A stretch of DNA of 64,000 nucleotides, from the NCBI RefSeq assembly GCF_023502145.1, contig NZ_JAMFLI010000003.1:124001-188000 (forward strand), given 5' to 3'. Shown one piece after another: positions 52,685 through 60,557 of the stretch (position 1 is the first letter of the stretch; the number at the start of each line of letters is the position of its first letter). Under the pieces are notes generated by a model. It ran no database searches. It was not told the origin of the DNA and worked only from the letters and a program-made list of their open reading frames with translations. This stretch comes from Craterilacuibacter sp. RT1T. Lineage in GTDB: Bacteria > Pseudomonadota > Gammaproteobacteria > Burkholderiales > Chromobacteriaceae. A program made the translations under genes and the position numbers.

Positions 52685-53526
52685 CAGCTTGCCTTTCCGG
52701 TCTCAATCTCACCAGTAAAGACCGTAACGGCAGGTCCGCTCATCATGACCGCATGACCTTCCCCTTGCCAGCGTATCGTCAGGTCCCCTCCGCGCGCATG
52801 TACCAATACTTCATTGTCCAGCCAGCCTTGACGGATGCCGGCAACAACAGCGGCACAAGCGCCGGTACCGCAGGCGAGCGTTTCGCCAGCACCTCGCTCA
52901 TATACACGCAAGGCGATTTCATTGCGCTGGATGACTTGCATAAAACCGGCATTCACGCGCTCGGGAAAGCTTGGGTGAGACTCAAGTTCCGGTCCCAGCG
53001 TCGCAACCGCGGTTGTTGTCAGATCCTCAACCCGTAATACCGCATGTGGGTTACCCATGGACAGGGCCGCTATCTGGTACGGTTTGCCGGACAGCATGAT
53101 GGGGTAGGCCAACTCGGCGCTATCGGCAAGAAAAGGAATTTCTTGCGGGGTGAAACTGGGTATGCCCATATTGACGACGATGCGTCCTGTCAGATCCATT
53201 TCCGGGACGATCACGCCACGAGCGGTTTCCACGCGGATAGCCCGTTTAGTTGTCAACTGCTGTTCGATGACAAATTTGACGAAGCAGCGTGCGCCATTGC
53301 CGCATTGTTGAACTTCGCTGCCATCGTTGTTGTAGATGCGGTAGCAAAAATCGTTTTCCGGCTTGCGGGCGGGCTCGACCAATAGCAACTGGTCAAAGCC
53401 GATGCCGAAATGGCGGTCACCTAGTTCGCGTATCTGTTCCGGTGAGAGGCTGACCGTCTGGCGGACGCCGTCTATCACCATGAAATCATTGCCTAGGCCG
53501 TGCATTTTGCTGAATTTTAGTTTCAT
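52684..53526 (-). CDS. dapF: Diaminopimelate epimerase
   Basis: A 280-residue enzyme that converts LL- to meso-diaminopimelate for lysine and peptidoglycan. The two catalytic cysteines are in [11 protein letters not shown] (about residue 73) and [12 protein letters not shown] (about 220). The N-terminus [19 protein letters not shown] fixes the start at 53526; the longer frame to 53607 adds a non-conserved leader that covers an operator. First gene of the dapF-DUF484-membrane protein transcript. Confidence 0.95.
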   Translation of the reverse strand: MKLKFSKMHGLGNDFMVIDGVRQTVSLSPEQIRELGDRHFGIGFDQLLLVEPARKPENDFCYRIYNNDGSEVQQCGNGARCFVKFVIEQQLTTKRAIRVETARGVIVPEMDLTGRIVVNMGIPSFTPQEIPFLADSAELAYPIMLSGKPYQIAALSMGNPHAVLRVEDLTTTAVATLGPELESHPSFPERVNAGFMQVIQRNEIALRVYERGAGETLACGTGACAAVVAGIRQGWLDNEVLVHARGGDLTIRWQGEGHAVMMSGPAVTVFTGEIETGKAS

Positions 53527-53581
53527 GTGAATGCTGAAGCGCCCAAAAGAGTAGGGCATATCATAAACGATATGCGTGCTA

Positions 53582-53629
53582 CTTAATACCGGGTAAGACA
53601 TGGGCATTGACAGCTTACTGACCGGTAAG
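53582..53629. promoter_or_regulatory. Two tandem TetR-type operators between dapF and tetR
   Basis: CTTAATACCGGGTAAG (53582-53597) and CTTACTGACCGGTAAG (53614-53629) share CTTA and GGTAAG/GTAAG arms and lie 32 bases apart, close to three helical turns. They flank the start region of the TetR gene at 53643 and could govern it and the divergent dapF. Confidence 0.6.
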
Positions 53630-53642
53630 TAGAGTCAGGCGC

Positions 53643-54248
53643 ATGAAAATGGAATCTGCCGCCAAAGGGGAAACCCGCAAGAAAATCCTCGATTTAGCCG
53701 AGGCTTTGCTGTTAAGCCATGGCTACCATGGCTTCAGTTATCAGCAAATAAGCAAGGTGCTGGGGGTGCGCAATGCCGCCATCCACTACCATTTTCCGCA
53801 TAAAACCGATTTGGGGGTGGCGCTGATACAGCGTTACCGCCGGCGTTTTGCCCGCTTCACCGATTCCCAGCAGCGATTGGGTGGGCAAGAACAGCTGGAA
53901 CGTTATTTTGAGCTGAGTGAAACCTATTTCGCCAAAGACAGGCAAATCTGTCCAAGTGGCGTCCTGTCTACCGAATTTCCGCGCCTGCCCGAAGTCATGC
54001 AGGCAGAAGCATCCGCTTTTATTGACGAGATGCGAAGCTGGGCCGTGGCCATTGCCTTGAAGGGCAGGGCAGAAGCCACCATGGCTTATACCGGCGAGCC
54101 AGAAGCTATCGGAGCCGTCCTGTTTTCAACATTACAAGGCGCCTTGCAGCTGGCACGCATAGACGAAAACATACTGGTGACAGTCAAAAACCAGATTAGA
54201 GCCATGCTGGGCATCAATATGGCCGAGTTCACACGAGAAGGCGGGTAA
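53643..54248 (+). CDS. TetR-family regulator
   Basis: A 201-residue regulator. The HTH spans about residues 12-55 (RKKILDLAEALLLSHGYHGFSYQQISKVLGVRNAAIHYHFPHKTDLGVALI). The C-terminal ligand domain includes CPSGVLSTEFPRLPEVMQ. Two palindromic operators lie just upstream. It heads an operon with a hotdog thioesterase and a dienoyl-CoA isomerase, so an acyl-CoA or fatty-acid ligand is plausible but inferred. Confidence 0.88.
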   Translation: MKMESAAKGETRKKILDLAEALLLSHGYHGFSYQQISKVLGVRNAAIHYHFPHKTDLGVALIQRYRRRFARFTDSQQRLGGQEQLERYFELSETYFAKDRQICPSGVLSTEFPRLPEVMQAEASAFIDEMRSWAVAIALKGRAEATMAYTGEPEAIGAVLFSTLQGALQLARIDENILVTVKNQIRAMLGINMAEFTREGG

Positions 54249-54253
54249 ATGAC

Positions 54254-54766
54254 ATGACGTATAAAAAAAACAGGATGAGCCGTATTGCGGACAAGACTTT
54301 ATGCCTGCCCACGGGCATGCGCAGCATGGTTTTGAGCCGGATTTTTGGCCGTGTGGTCCCTTTTTTGGCCACGTCCGGACTGCGCTTTGATGAGGTATCA
54401 CCTCAGAAAATGGTTGTTTCCCTGCGCAACCAGCGCAAGGTACAAAACCATATCAAGGGCGTGCATGCAGCGGCGATGGCGCTACTGGCCGAAACCGCGA
54501 CTGGTTTTGTTGTCGGCATGAATATGCCGGACAATAAGCTGATGCTGCTCAAGTCCATGCATGTCGACTACTTGAAGCGTGCGCAAGGCGGAATGCGTGC
54601 CGAGGCAACCCTGTCTGCCGCACAGATACGCGACATGCACGAGCAGGAAAAGGGGGAGCTTACCGTCAGCGTACGCGTGACGGATGAATCGGGTGAAGAA
54701 CCCGTGCGTTGCGAAATGATCTGGGCTTGGGTGCCCCAAAAGCGTCAGCAAACCCCACCGCAATAA
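54254..54766 (+). CDS. Hotdog-fold thioesterase-like protein (DUF4442/PaaI type)
   Basis: A 170-residue protein with the hotdog helix segment NHIKGVHAAAMALLAETATGFVVG, where N-H-x-x-x-x-H-A-A matches the PaaI/DUF4442 pattern, and MLLKSMHVDYLKRAQGGMRAEATL as the following strands. Possibly an acyl-CoA thioesterase; substrate unknown. It follows tetR by five bases and precedes the crotonase by 19, so the three form an operon. Confidence 0.8.
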   Translation: MTYKKNRMSRIADKTLCLPTGMRSMVLSRIFGRVVPFLATSGLRFDEVSPQKMVVSLRNQRKVQNHIKGVHAAAMALLAETATGFVVGMNMPDNKLMLLKSMHVDYLKRAQGGMRAEATLSAAQIRDMHEQEKGELTVSVRVTDESGEEPVRCEMIWAWVPQKRQQTPPQ

Positions 54767-54785
54767 TAAATAAGGAGAGCCCGAG

Positions 54786-55598
54786 ATGAATTTCAATACC
54801 CTGACCTTAACCGTCACTGATCACGTTGCCCATGTCAGATTCAATCGTGCAGATAAGGCTAATGCCTTGAATGAAGAAATGTGGCGCGAGTTGAAAGCGG
54901 CTTTTGAGTGGTGCGATGAAAATCCCGAGGTGCGTGCAGCCGTATTGTCCGGAGAAGGTAAGCATTTCTGTTCCGGTATCGATCTGACCATGCTAATGGG
55001 CGTGCAGGCTGCCGTTGCCGATAAGTGCGATACGCGCAAGCGCGAAAAGCTGCGCAAATTGATTCTGGAACTGCAAGCTTGCGTATCCAGCCTGGAGAAT
55101 TGCAGCAAACCGGTGATTGCCGCCATTCATGGGGCTTGCGTGGGTGGCGGGCTGGATATTGCCCTGGCTGCTGATTTCCGTTACGCCAGCCGGGATGCTG
55201 TTTTTAGCGTGCGTGAAGTCGATATGGGCATGGTGGCCGATGTGGGGACTTTGCAGCGTTTGCATCATGTGGTTGGTCAGGGGGTATGCCGGGAAATGGC
55301 ACTCACGGGCTGCGATGTTAAAGCGGATCAAGCCCAGGCGTGGCAACTGGTCAATCAGCTATTTGACGATGCCGCTTCTGTTATTGATGGTGCATTGAGT
55401 GTTGCAGGTGCAATCGCAAGCAAAAGCCCGGTTGCCGTGCGCGGCAGCAAGCATGTGATCAACTACAGCCGGGACCATAGCGTGGCCGATGGCCTGCAAT
55501 ACATTGCGACCTGGAATGCGGGTATGTTGATGTCGGAAGACATCCAGAAAGCAGTGATGGCCAGCATGACCAAGCAGCAAGCCGAATTCCGTGATTGA
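54786..55598 (+). CDS. Crotonase-family enzyme, probable delta(3,5)-delta(2,4)-dienoyl-CoA isomerase
   Basis: A 270-residue crotonase protein. HFCSGIDLTMLMG and GACVGGGLDIALAADFRYA form the oxyanion hole, and VREVDMGMVADVGTLQRLHHVVG carries the Glu and Asp pair characteristic of dienoyl-CoA isomerases. It would allow degradation of unsaturated fatty acids with odd-numbered double bonds. ATAAGGAGAGCCCGAG gives the ribosome site. Last gene before the dif site. Confidence 0.87.
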   Translation: MNFNTLTLTVTDHVAHVRFNRADKANALNEEMWRELKAAFEWCDENPEVRAAVLSGEGKHFCSGIDLTMLMGVQAAVADKCDTRKREKLRKLILELQACVSSLENCSKPVIAAIHGACVGGGLDIALAADFRYASRDAVFSVREVDMGMVADVGTLQRLHHVVGQGVCREMALTGCDVKADQAQAWQLVNQLFDDAASVIDGALSVAGAIASKSPVAVRGSKHVINYSRDHSVADGLQYIATWNAGMLMSEDIQKAVMASMTKQQAEFRD

Positions 55599-55604
55599 TG
55601 GCTA

Positions 55605-55652
55605 ATAAGCCCGGGCTAGTTGGAATGAGCCCGGGCTTATAATGGGTTTTTT
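55605..55652 (+). terminator. Terminator after the dienoyl-CoA isomerase gene
   Basis: ATAAGCCCGGGCT and AGCCCGGGCTTAT are perfectly paired over 13 bp with a 10-base loop; AATGGG and six T follow. It ends one base before the dif site. Confidence 0.85.
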
Positions 55653-55653
55653 C

Positions 55654-55681
55654 ATTTCGTATAATGTACATTATGTAAAAT
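55654..55681. other. dif: dif site / left prophage junction (attL)
   Basis: A 28-base site: left arm ATTTCGTATAA (XerC side), centre TGTACA, right arm TTATGTAAAAT (XerD side). It matches the E. coli dif pattern, whose right arm is TTATGTTAAAT. The centre and right arm recur at 62949-62965. It is the only complete dif-like site seen in the window. Confidence 0.85.
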
Positions 55682-55754
55682 TATGGGCACGATGGGTGCG
55701 CGCCCTTCGCGTCTGTATGCGGAAACCATGTAAAAACTGCATGATCTAGCATGA

Positions 55755-56210
55755 ATGAAACGATCACAACTACCCCGTGCCGAATTCGACCACGACCCTG
55801 ACGAACTAATCAGGGTCGTTTTGTTTTGTCCGCATCCAGACAAAGCTATCAAAATGCTTGGCGTCACAAAATCCCAATTTGAAGCATGGCAGCGCGGCAT
55901 AGAGGCTGTGCCACGCTCCGCTTTTGCTTTTCTGGTGCTGTGGGGGCAAAAAACCGCACCGAGCGGCTGGGGGCTATTTTCTGGCCTGCGGCTGGACGAT
56001 GACGGCGACTATCTACGACACCATGCTTTCCGTCACCGCATCCGCTTTGATGATCTGGCCAGCTTGCCTGAATACTGGCGACTACAAGCACTTGCCCAGG
56101 CGCAAGCTGAAACCATCGAACAGATCATCATCGAACGCAACTTCTACCGCGAACAATGCCAGCGAGAAGCGAAGTTCGGGCTTATGTTGAACCGAATTTT
56201 TAGAGCCTAG
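55755..56210 (+). CDS. Phage protein, DUF3653-like
   Basis: A 151-residue protein with an HTH-like segment (KAIKMLGVTKSQFEAWQRGIEAVPRSAFAFLVL, about 31-63) followed by GWGLFSGLRLDDDGDYL and a helical C-terminus. This resembles DUF3653 proteins of filamentous phages, whose role is unknown, perhaps transcriptional. The start is uncertain: ATG 55755 lacks a ribosome site, and a terminator-like hairpin covers codons 13-22. ATG 55854 is the alternative. In the circular phage it follows the repressor gene. Confidence 0.6.
   Translation: MKRSQLPRAEFDHDPDELIRVVLFCPHPDKAIKMLGVTKSQFEAWQRGIEAVPRSAFAFLVLWGQKTAPSGWGLFSGLRLDDDGDYLRHHAFRHRIRFDDLASLPEYWRLQALAQAQAETIEQIIIERNFYREQCQREAKFGLMLNRIFRA
55792..55828 (+). 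terminator. Terminator-like hairpin in the 5' part of the DUF3653-like gene
   Basis: ACGACCCTGA and TCAGGGTCGT are perfect 10-bp arms around CGAACTAA, followed by TTTGTTTTG. In the circular phage it would lie about 45 bases after the end of the read-through repressor frame. Confidence 0.6.
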
Positions 56211-56715
56211 ACCGACGGTCCATGTAAAGCCGGTCTAAAGCGCCCACGGTAGCAGCGGCCGGCGACATGCGCCTATCTTGCGCCATCTCGTAAGCAATCA
56301 GACGATCCGCAGTTGCATGATCCCCCATGACGGCACCAAGCAATCGCTTATAGCTGGGCGTGGTGCGATGGGCCAATGGCGCCGAGGGTGCTTTCAGTGG
56401 TAAGCGCTGATGCATAGGAAGGCGATTAATGGCCTTTCTTGCAGCTACCGCACGCGAGATAAACGGATTCAGTGAGCGTTCATGGCTAACTGCCCGCTTG
56501 GCTTTGCCGGAATCGCCAGAAAAGATGGTCAAAAGGTGGTTGTATGGGTCGCGCTTGGGTGAGTTCGAGCTAGAAGGCGTGTATCTCACGCGTGCAAAAG
56601 TCTTGCTCCGAGATGGACGGCGAAAACGTCTAACCACCAGCCGAAACAGGTAAGCGGCGAACAGGCACAGCGACATCAAGCCAAAGCCAACGAAAAAATC
56701 ATTAATGACAGACAT
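56200..56715 (-). CDS. Unidentified phage protein with one membrane helix
   Basis: A 171-residue product if it starts at MSVINDFFVG (frame is open to 56820). Residues about 3-22 (INDFFVGFGLMSLCLFAAYLFRL) form a membrane helix, followed by a very basic stretch (VVRRFRRPSRSK) and a soluble C-terminal part ending DRLIAYEMAQDRRMSPAAATVGALDRLYMDRRSRL. The basic region next to the helix implies cytoplasmic orientation of the tail. I do not recognise it. It converges with the DUF3653-like gene, overlapping by 11 bases; no ribosome site is evident. Confidence 0.55.
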   Translation of the reverse strand: MSVINDFFVGFGLMSLCLFAAYLFRLVVRRFRRPSRSKTFARVRYTPSSSNSPKRDPYNHLLTIFSGDSGKAKRAVSHERSLNPFISRAVAARKAINRLPMHQRLPLKAPSAPLAHRTTPSYKRLLGAVMGDHATADRLIAYEMAQDRRMSPAAATVGALDRLYMDRRSRL

Positions 56716-56920
56716 TTTAGACAGGACAATGTTGGTTGCTGCAAGCATAAACCCGCTCGGAAGTAAGGGCAAATTCAGTAGTTGGTTCACGCACTTTGCA
56801 GGGCTCTTCGTCGTGTGCATGAGCGTCTCTTTCAGAGCCGTTTTTTCCCACCGTGGGAAAAAAGACGGGTATTACCAGACACCCGTCTACACCCAACCCC
56901 AAACCCAACTGCAAAACCGA

Positions 56921-57004
56921 CCCCAACAGCAACCCCAACAGCAACCCCAACAGCAACCCCAACAGCAACCCCAACAGCAACCCCAACAGCAACCCCAACA
57001 GCAA
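56921..57004 (-). repeat. Seven perfect 12-bp tandem repeats, G-tract on the viral strand
   Basis: CCCCAACAGCAA is repeated seven times without change. The minus (viral) strand reads GGGG every 12 bases with loops of TTGCTGTT. The surrounding 56880-57110 is almost free of G on the + strand and contains further C-runs. All reading frames are open through it, so open frames here do not show coding. Confidence 0.95.
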
Positions 57005-57752
57005 CCCCAAAACCAAACCACCCGAACAACAACCCCCTACCCTCACAACAGCCAACCCCCGAACAACACCCATCAACCCAAACGAAGAACAAACCCCAAA
57101 AGCAAATGCAAATACAAAACCGTCAATGCGCAGCCATGGTTACAGCGACCTGCTACGGCTCGCAAAAACGCGAGCCTAGCCCCCGTACCCCTTCCCCCCG
57201 CACAAAACGCGGGTGGCGGGCCCCTACGGGCACGCCTCCGGCGGGGTCTTGCGTGCTACGGGCGAATGTGTGAAGAAAAAGCAGTCTGCAATGGATGAAG
57301 GGTGGCGCGACTGAGGCGTGGGCCTCGGTCGATTTGCTCGGGTCACTTCACCTGGGAAAATTACTCTGGTGCGTAGCTGTCCGTTTACCTGGATAAATCA
57401 CGGTAAATGGACACAGGAACAGGCAAATCAACCAAAGTAGGATCAAACCGAACAACAAAACCCGATGGCAAGACATTCAGGACGGGGCGAGACTCCCCAG
57501 GGGAAGGCAAAAAAACCAAATGCGGCAAATGCTGTGGAGACTCAAAGCGACAGGCCGGACGCGCCCGCCCCCTTGAGTCTGAAGCAATCACGACTTCAAC
57601 CAAAACAAAGTCATGACCAGGTGAAGGACAATCTATCATCCGGCCATAAACCCCAGAAAACCCGCAAGCATGAAAAAACAAATCTGCGTGACGGTTACTG
57701 TATCAGCCTGTAAAACTTCCATGATTATTACCTGTAATTTACGCGTTAAATA
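57005..57752 (-). other. Prophage intergenic region with hairpins: candidate origin and packaging signal
   Basis: No gene is firmly supported in this stretch. Hairpins include GGCTCGC/GCGAGCC (57157-57176), CCCGC/GCGGG (57197-57213), ACTGAGGC/GCCTCGGT (57310-57329) and TGTCCGTTTACC/GGTAAATGGACA (57378-57413). Clustered hairpins in the main non-coding region are where filamentous phages keep their strand origins and packaging signal. Short frames at 57407 (+) and 57385-57681 (-, TTG start) are doubtful. Confidence 0.5.
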
Positions 57753-58058
57753 TTACGACTTGGCAAAAACATCGGTTGCGCCCATTAGGGTGTGATAAAA
57801 CATGGCGGTTGTTTCAATCGCCGCAATCACTGCAACCTGAGCGCCAAAATCAACCGGCATCAGCACCTGAAAAACATCGGACAAAAAGCTTGGCATCTTG
57901 ACTGATAAAGCAGACAAGATAAATTGCATGGCAACAACATAGGCCAAAACCAAGCCAGCCCAAAAAATAGCAATCATCATGGCTAACGGCTTGTCAAAGA
58001 ATACTTTTTTGACAAGCTCAATCAGCCAAGCGGCAAACGCTCCTAAAATTAATGGCAT
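57753..58058 (-). CDS. Phage minor coat protein, pVI-like (DUF2523)
   Basis: A 101-residue membrane protein with three hydrophobic helices (residues about 1-17, 25-50, 70-90). Length, composition and location directly after the adsorption protein fit the pVI/DUF2523 group of filamentous phages, which caps the virion with pIII. Its ATG overlaps the adsorption gene stop (TAATG). Confidence 0.82.
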   Translation of the reverse strand: MPLILGAFAAWLIELVKKVFFDKPLAMMIAIFWAGLVLAYVVAMQFILSALSVKMPSFLSDVFQVLMPVDFGAQVAVIAAIETTAMFYHTLMGATDVFAKS

Positions 58059-59470
58059 TACTGCGACCTCGCGCCGGTAAAGTTTTTAACCCTATTCCAG
58101 CCATAAAGCACGACCAGACCCCAAAAAAGCCAAGTAACAATAGCCTGATATGGTGCACACAAAGAAGCTGGCATCAAATCCAACGTAATAGCCTTGCCAA
58201 AGATGGTAATTGTTCGCTGTAACGAACATTGCCCGCCAGAAACAGGCAAACCAATTCCATCAATAATACGACCAATCGGTGAAGCAAACTGAGTTTCAGT
58301 CGGTAACGACTCTTTGAGCTTATCCAGTAAAGCTGGATCAGGTGCTAATGCATCCAAAGAAATTGCATCACCAGGCTTCAACTGATCCGCAATATCTTTT
58401 ACTGTATCGTCCCTGGCATAGTCATCTGGGTAAGGCTCAGGCTCAGGCTCAGGCTGTGGGTTTGGATTAGGATTTGTCCCCTCACCTGGCTTTGTTGTCG
58501 TTTCCGTACTCGTCGAAGAATTCCCATCTTTATCGGTAGTCGTCGTTTCCGTTGTCGTAGTTTCTGTGACGTTCGGTTTCATACCTGGTTTAGTCTCAAC
58601 TTTTGGCATTTCAACCGTGTTTTGAGACTTGTCAACTTCCTTCACCGTAGAGCCATCAGGGTTTGTTTTTATGGACTCTCTGACAACTTCTTTTGGCGTA
58701 GATTGCGGATCAATCTCTGTTGTGCTGCCCGGCTGGGTTTCAACTTCTGGAACGCGTTTAACAGCATCAAGCGGGTGATTATCTACAAAACCACTAGAAG
58801 CAGCATCTAAATCTAAATCAGTTGGTGGGTTTTTTTCAACAACTGAACCAATCTGATTTAACTTAACAGTGCCGGTTTTATCTATACCATAATAAGAATC
58901 AAAATAAATAAACGTAATAGTAGCAGTAACGGGATTTATTGTGCCGTGATATAAAATAGAGCTATAACGATAATTGGATGAATTGGGACCGGCATATTTC
59001 CTAGATTCAAGGCATGAAACCATTTGAGCAGATCTTAAACCTGTACATGAAGTATTATGACTCCAAAGGTCATGATTTTTAGCAACCATATAATCATTAG
59101 AAGCCGCCATCGCTTCATAGCCTAGTTGCTTTAAATAATCAGCAAGCAGACCAGCACCAACAGCAATGACACCACCTTTAATCAAAGATTTAATGCCATG
59201 CTGAATAGGGAATTTTGAAATATTCAATAAATCTTTAGCGTTAGCTGCAATCGTTCCCGTAGATGTTTTAATCATTACACCAGACTGCCTGGATACTCGA
59301 ATGTGAGGATCATTAGCTGAGGTGGTGGCGGTCATGCCTGTAACTGGGTTTGCTTTGCTTGGATTAAGTAATCCACCTTTATAGTCATAGCCATGATTCA
59401 AGTTTAAAGCGGCACCGGCAAACGCAGGCGAAGAAATGCAAAGAAAAGCCGCAATTATTAGTTTAAACAT
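58058..59470 (-). CDS. Phage adsorption protein (pIII-like)
   Basis: A 470-residue protein with signal peptide (MFKLIIAAFLCISSPAFAG), an N-terminal domain with paired Cys (SCTGLRSAQMVSCLES), a long Thr/Glu/Pro/Asn linker (TTTTETTTTDKDGN; PNPNPQPEPEPEPYP; about 300-360), a C-terminal domain with Cys (GGQCSLQ; ASLCAPY) and a final membrane helix with a basic end. This is the pIII layout: N-domain for host binding, flexible linker, C-domain for virion release. It overlaps zot by 13 bases. Host receptor unknown. Confidence 0.85.
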   Translation of the reverse strand: MFKLIIAAFLCISSPAFAGAALNLNHGYDYKGGLLNPSKANPVTGMTATTSANDPHIRVSRQSGVMIKTSTGTIAANAKDLLNISKFPIQHGIKSLIKGGVIAVGAGLLADYLKQLGYEAMAASNDYMVAKNHDLWSHNTSCTGLRSAQMVSCLESRKYAGPNSSNYRYSSILYHGTINPVTATITFIYFDSYYGIDKTGTVKLNQIGSVVEKNPPTDLDLDAASSGFVDNHPLDAVKRVPEVETQPGSTTEIDPQSTPKEVVRESIKTNPDGSTVKEVDKSQNTVEMPKVETKPGMKPNVTETTTTETTTTDKDGNSSTSTETTTKPGEGTNPNPNPQPEPEPEPYPDDYARDDTVKDIADQLKPGDAISLDALAPDPALLDKLKESLPTETQFASPIGRIIDGIGLPVSGGQCSLQRTITIFGKAITLDLMPASLCAPYQAIVTWLFWGLVVLYGWNRVKNFTGARSQ

Positions 59471-60234
59471 TTTGTAACTCGCCGTGGTTTAGGTATATCA
59501 ACACGCAAAAGCATAAAAACCACAACCAAGACCAGCTTGAAAGGCAGTAGCAAATCGCGAATTTGAAAGCGTGGGGGCTTGGGGGTTTGGTAGCGCAGGA
59601 CGGCAAGCCGACGGGTCAATGTCGAGTACATGCCAGACGCGCCATCATTAGCAAAGAGCTTTTTGGTATCGTATGCCTTGCCGATGGTGGCCGGCTTATA
59701 GAACGTGCGATCACAAACAGGTGAATGGGCATCCGTTCCCAGGCGTTGAACTGCCATATGCAGCCCCTTAAGGCGCAGGAAACCAAAAAACTTGAGGGAT
59801 TCGACCTTGCGGCAAACAACCAGGTACTGACCGAACAGCAGGCGAATCTGTTTATCCAGGGCTTGAACATGCTGAATCAAAATCATGACGTCCCAGCCCA
59901 ACTTACGGGACAAAGCCAGCCATTCGATGACCTTCTGCCGGTCTTTGTCGTTCCATGAACGCGCATTGAACAGAAACACGCCCTCGTCAAGAATCAGCAG
60001 GCCGGCAACGTGTTCACTGTCCCCTCCTCTGCCGAGCGCGTAAAAGTGCTCGGACGTCGGCACATCGGGCAATACGGTTACGGAAACATCAGGATTAACG
60101 CGGGAGAACTCTGTGAAATCTAACGGGAAGTTAGCGGCAACGCGACGGCCTTTGCGTAAATACTCATAGGCGCGGGTGGTGGCATAACTGGTCTTGCCAT
60201 CCCCTAGCGTCCCCTGTACGAGGTAGAAAGACAT
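59458..60234 (-). CDS. zot: Phage assembly ATPase, Zot/pI family
   Basis: A 258-residue protein with Walker A VQGTLGDGKTSYA and Walker B AGLLILDEG in the N-terminal cytoplasmic Zot domain, plus FNARSWNDKDRQKVIEWLALSRKLGWD, typical of the family. A hydrophobic helix lies near the C-terminus (LPFKLVLVVVFMLLRV) and only about 13 residues follow, so the periplasmic domain found in longer Zot/pI proteins is missing. It drives virion extrusion at the inner membrane. It lies before, not after, the adsorption gene. Confidence 0.9.
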   Translation of the reverse strand: MSFYLVQGTLGDGKTSYATTRAYEYLRKGRRVAANFPLDFTEFSRVNPDVSVTVLPDVPTSEHFYALGRGGDSEHVAGLLILDEGVFLFNARSWNDKDRQKVIEWLALSRKLGWDVMILIQHVQALDKQIRLLFGQYLVVCRKVESLKFFGFLRLKGLHMAVQRLGTDAHSPVCDRTFYKPATIGKAYDTKKLFANDGASGMYSTLTRRLAVLRYQTPKPPRFQIRDLLLPFKLVLVVVFMLLRVDIPKPRRVTKCLN

Positions 60235-60253
60235 GGCAAGACCTTTCGGGTAA

Positions 60254-60472
60254 TTAGCCTACAAACTTGCGGATCATCTTGATGCCAGCAGATACACCCA
60301 AAAACAGCGCAAACAGACCAATACCGGCCGTCATCGCAGCAGTCGCTTCCGCAGTTGCGCCGGTAGCAACAGTCCCCCACTCAATAGCCGAGGCAGCAAA
60401 CGAAGGCGCAGCAACAACAGCAGGCACAATAGCTACGACGAGTTTTTTACCGTGTTTTTTAAGCAAAGACAT
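60254..60472 (-). CDS. Phage major coat protein (pVIII-like)
   Basis: A 72-residue precursor. Basic N-terminus (MSLLKKHGKKL), signal peptide cut likely after PSFA, then a mature part of about 44 residues (ASAIEWGTVATGATAEATAAM) with a membrane helix (GIGLFALFLGVSAGI) and a basic C-terminus (KMIRKFVG). This is the inovirus major coat pattern. AGGAGTTGCAA precedes ATG 60472. A strong hairpin lies upstream. Confidence 0.9.
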   Translation of the reverse strand: MSLLKKHGKKLVVAIVPAVVAAPSFAASAIEWGTVATGATAEATAAMTAGIGLFALFLGVSAGIKMIRKFVG

Positions 60473-60513
60473 TTGCAACTCCTAAATAAAATGAAAACAA
60501 AATGGTGGAAGGC

Positions 60514-60557
60514 CACCCCTAAGCGCACAGCGCAGCAGCGCTATACGCTTAGGGGTG
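60514..60557 (-). terminator. Strong hairpin before the major coat gene
   Basis: CACCCCTAAGCG pairs perfectly with CGCTTAGGGGTG and encloses AGCGC/GCGCT. On the minus strand it begins right after the 53-residue ORF and is followed by a T-rich tract with TTTTGTTTTC. It may terminate or stabilise the early transcript. Confidence 0.55.

Noticed and set aside
56921-57004. CRISPR array
   Set aside because: The 12-bp units are directly adjacent with no spacers.
56705-57298. Plus-strand open frames giving Gln-Pro, Thr-Ala-Pro or Asn-Pro-Ser repeats
   Set aside because: All three plus frames, and also minus frames, are open because the stretch is nearly free of T and G on the plus strand. This is a composition effect, not coding evidence.
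57385-57681. 98-codon minus-strand frame after the pVI-like gene
   Set aside because: It needs a TTG start without a ribosome site, ends inside a hairpin, and competes with two plus-strand frames. It remains possible but unsupported.
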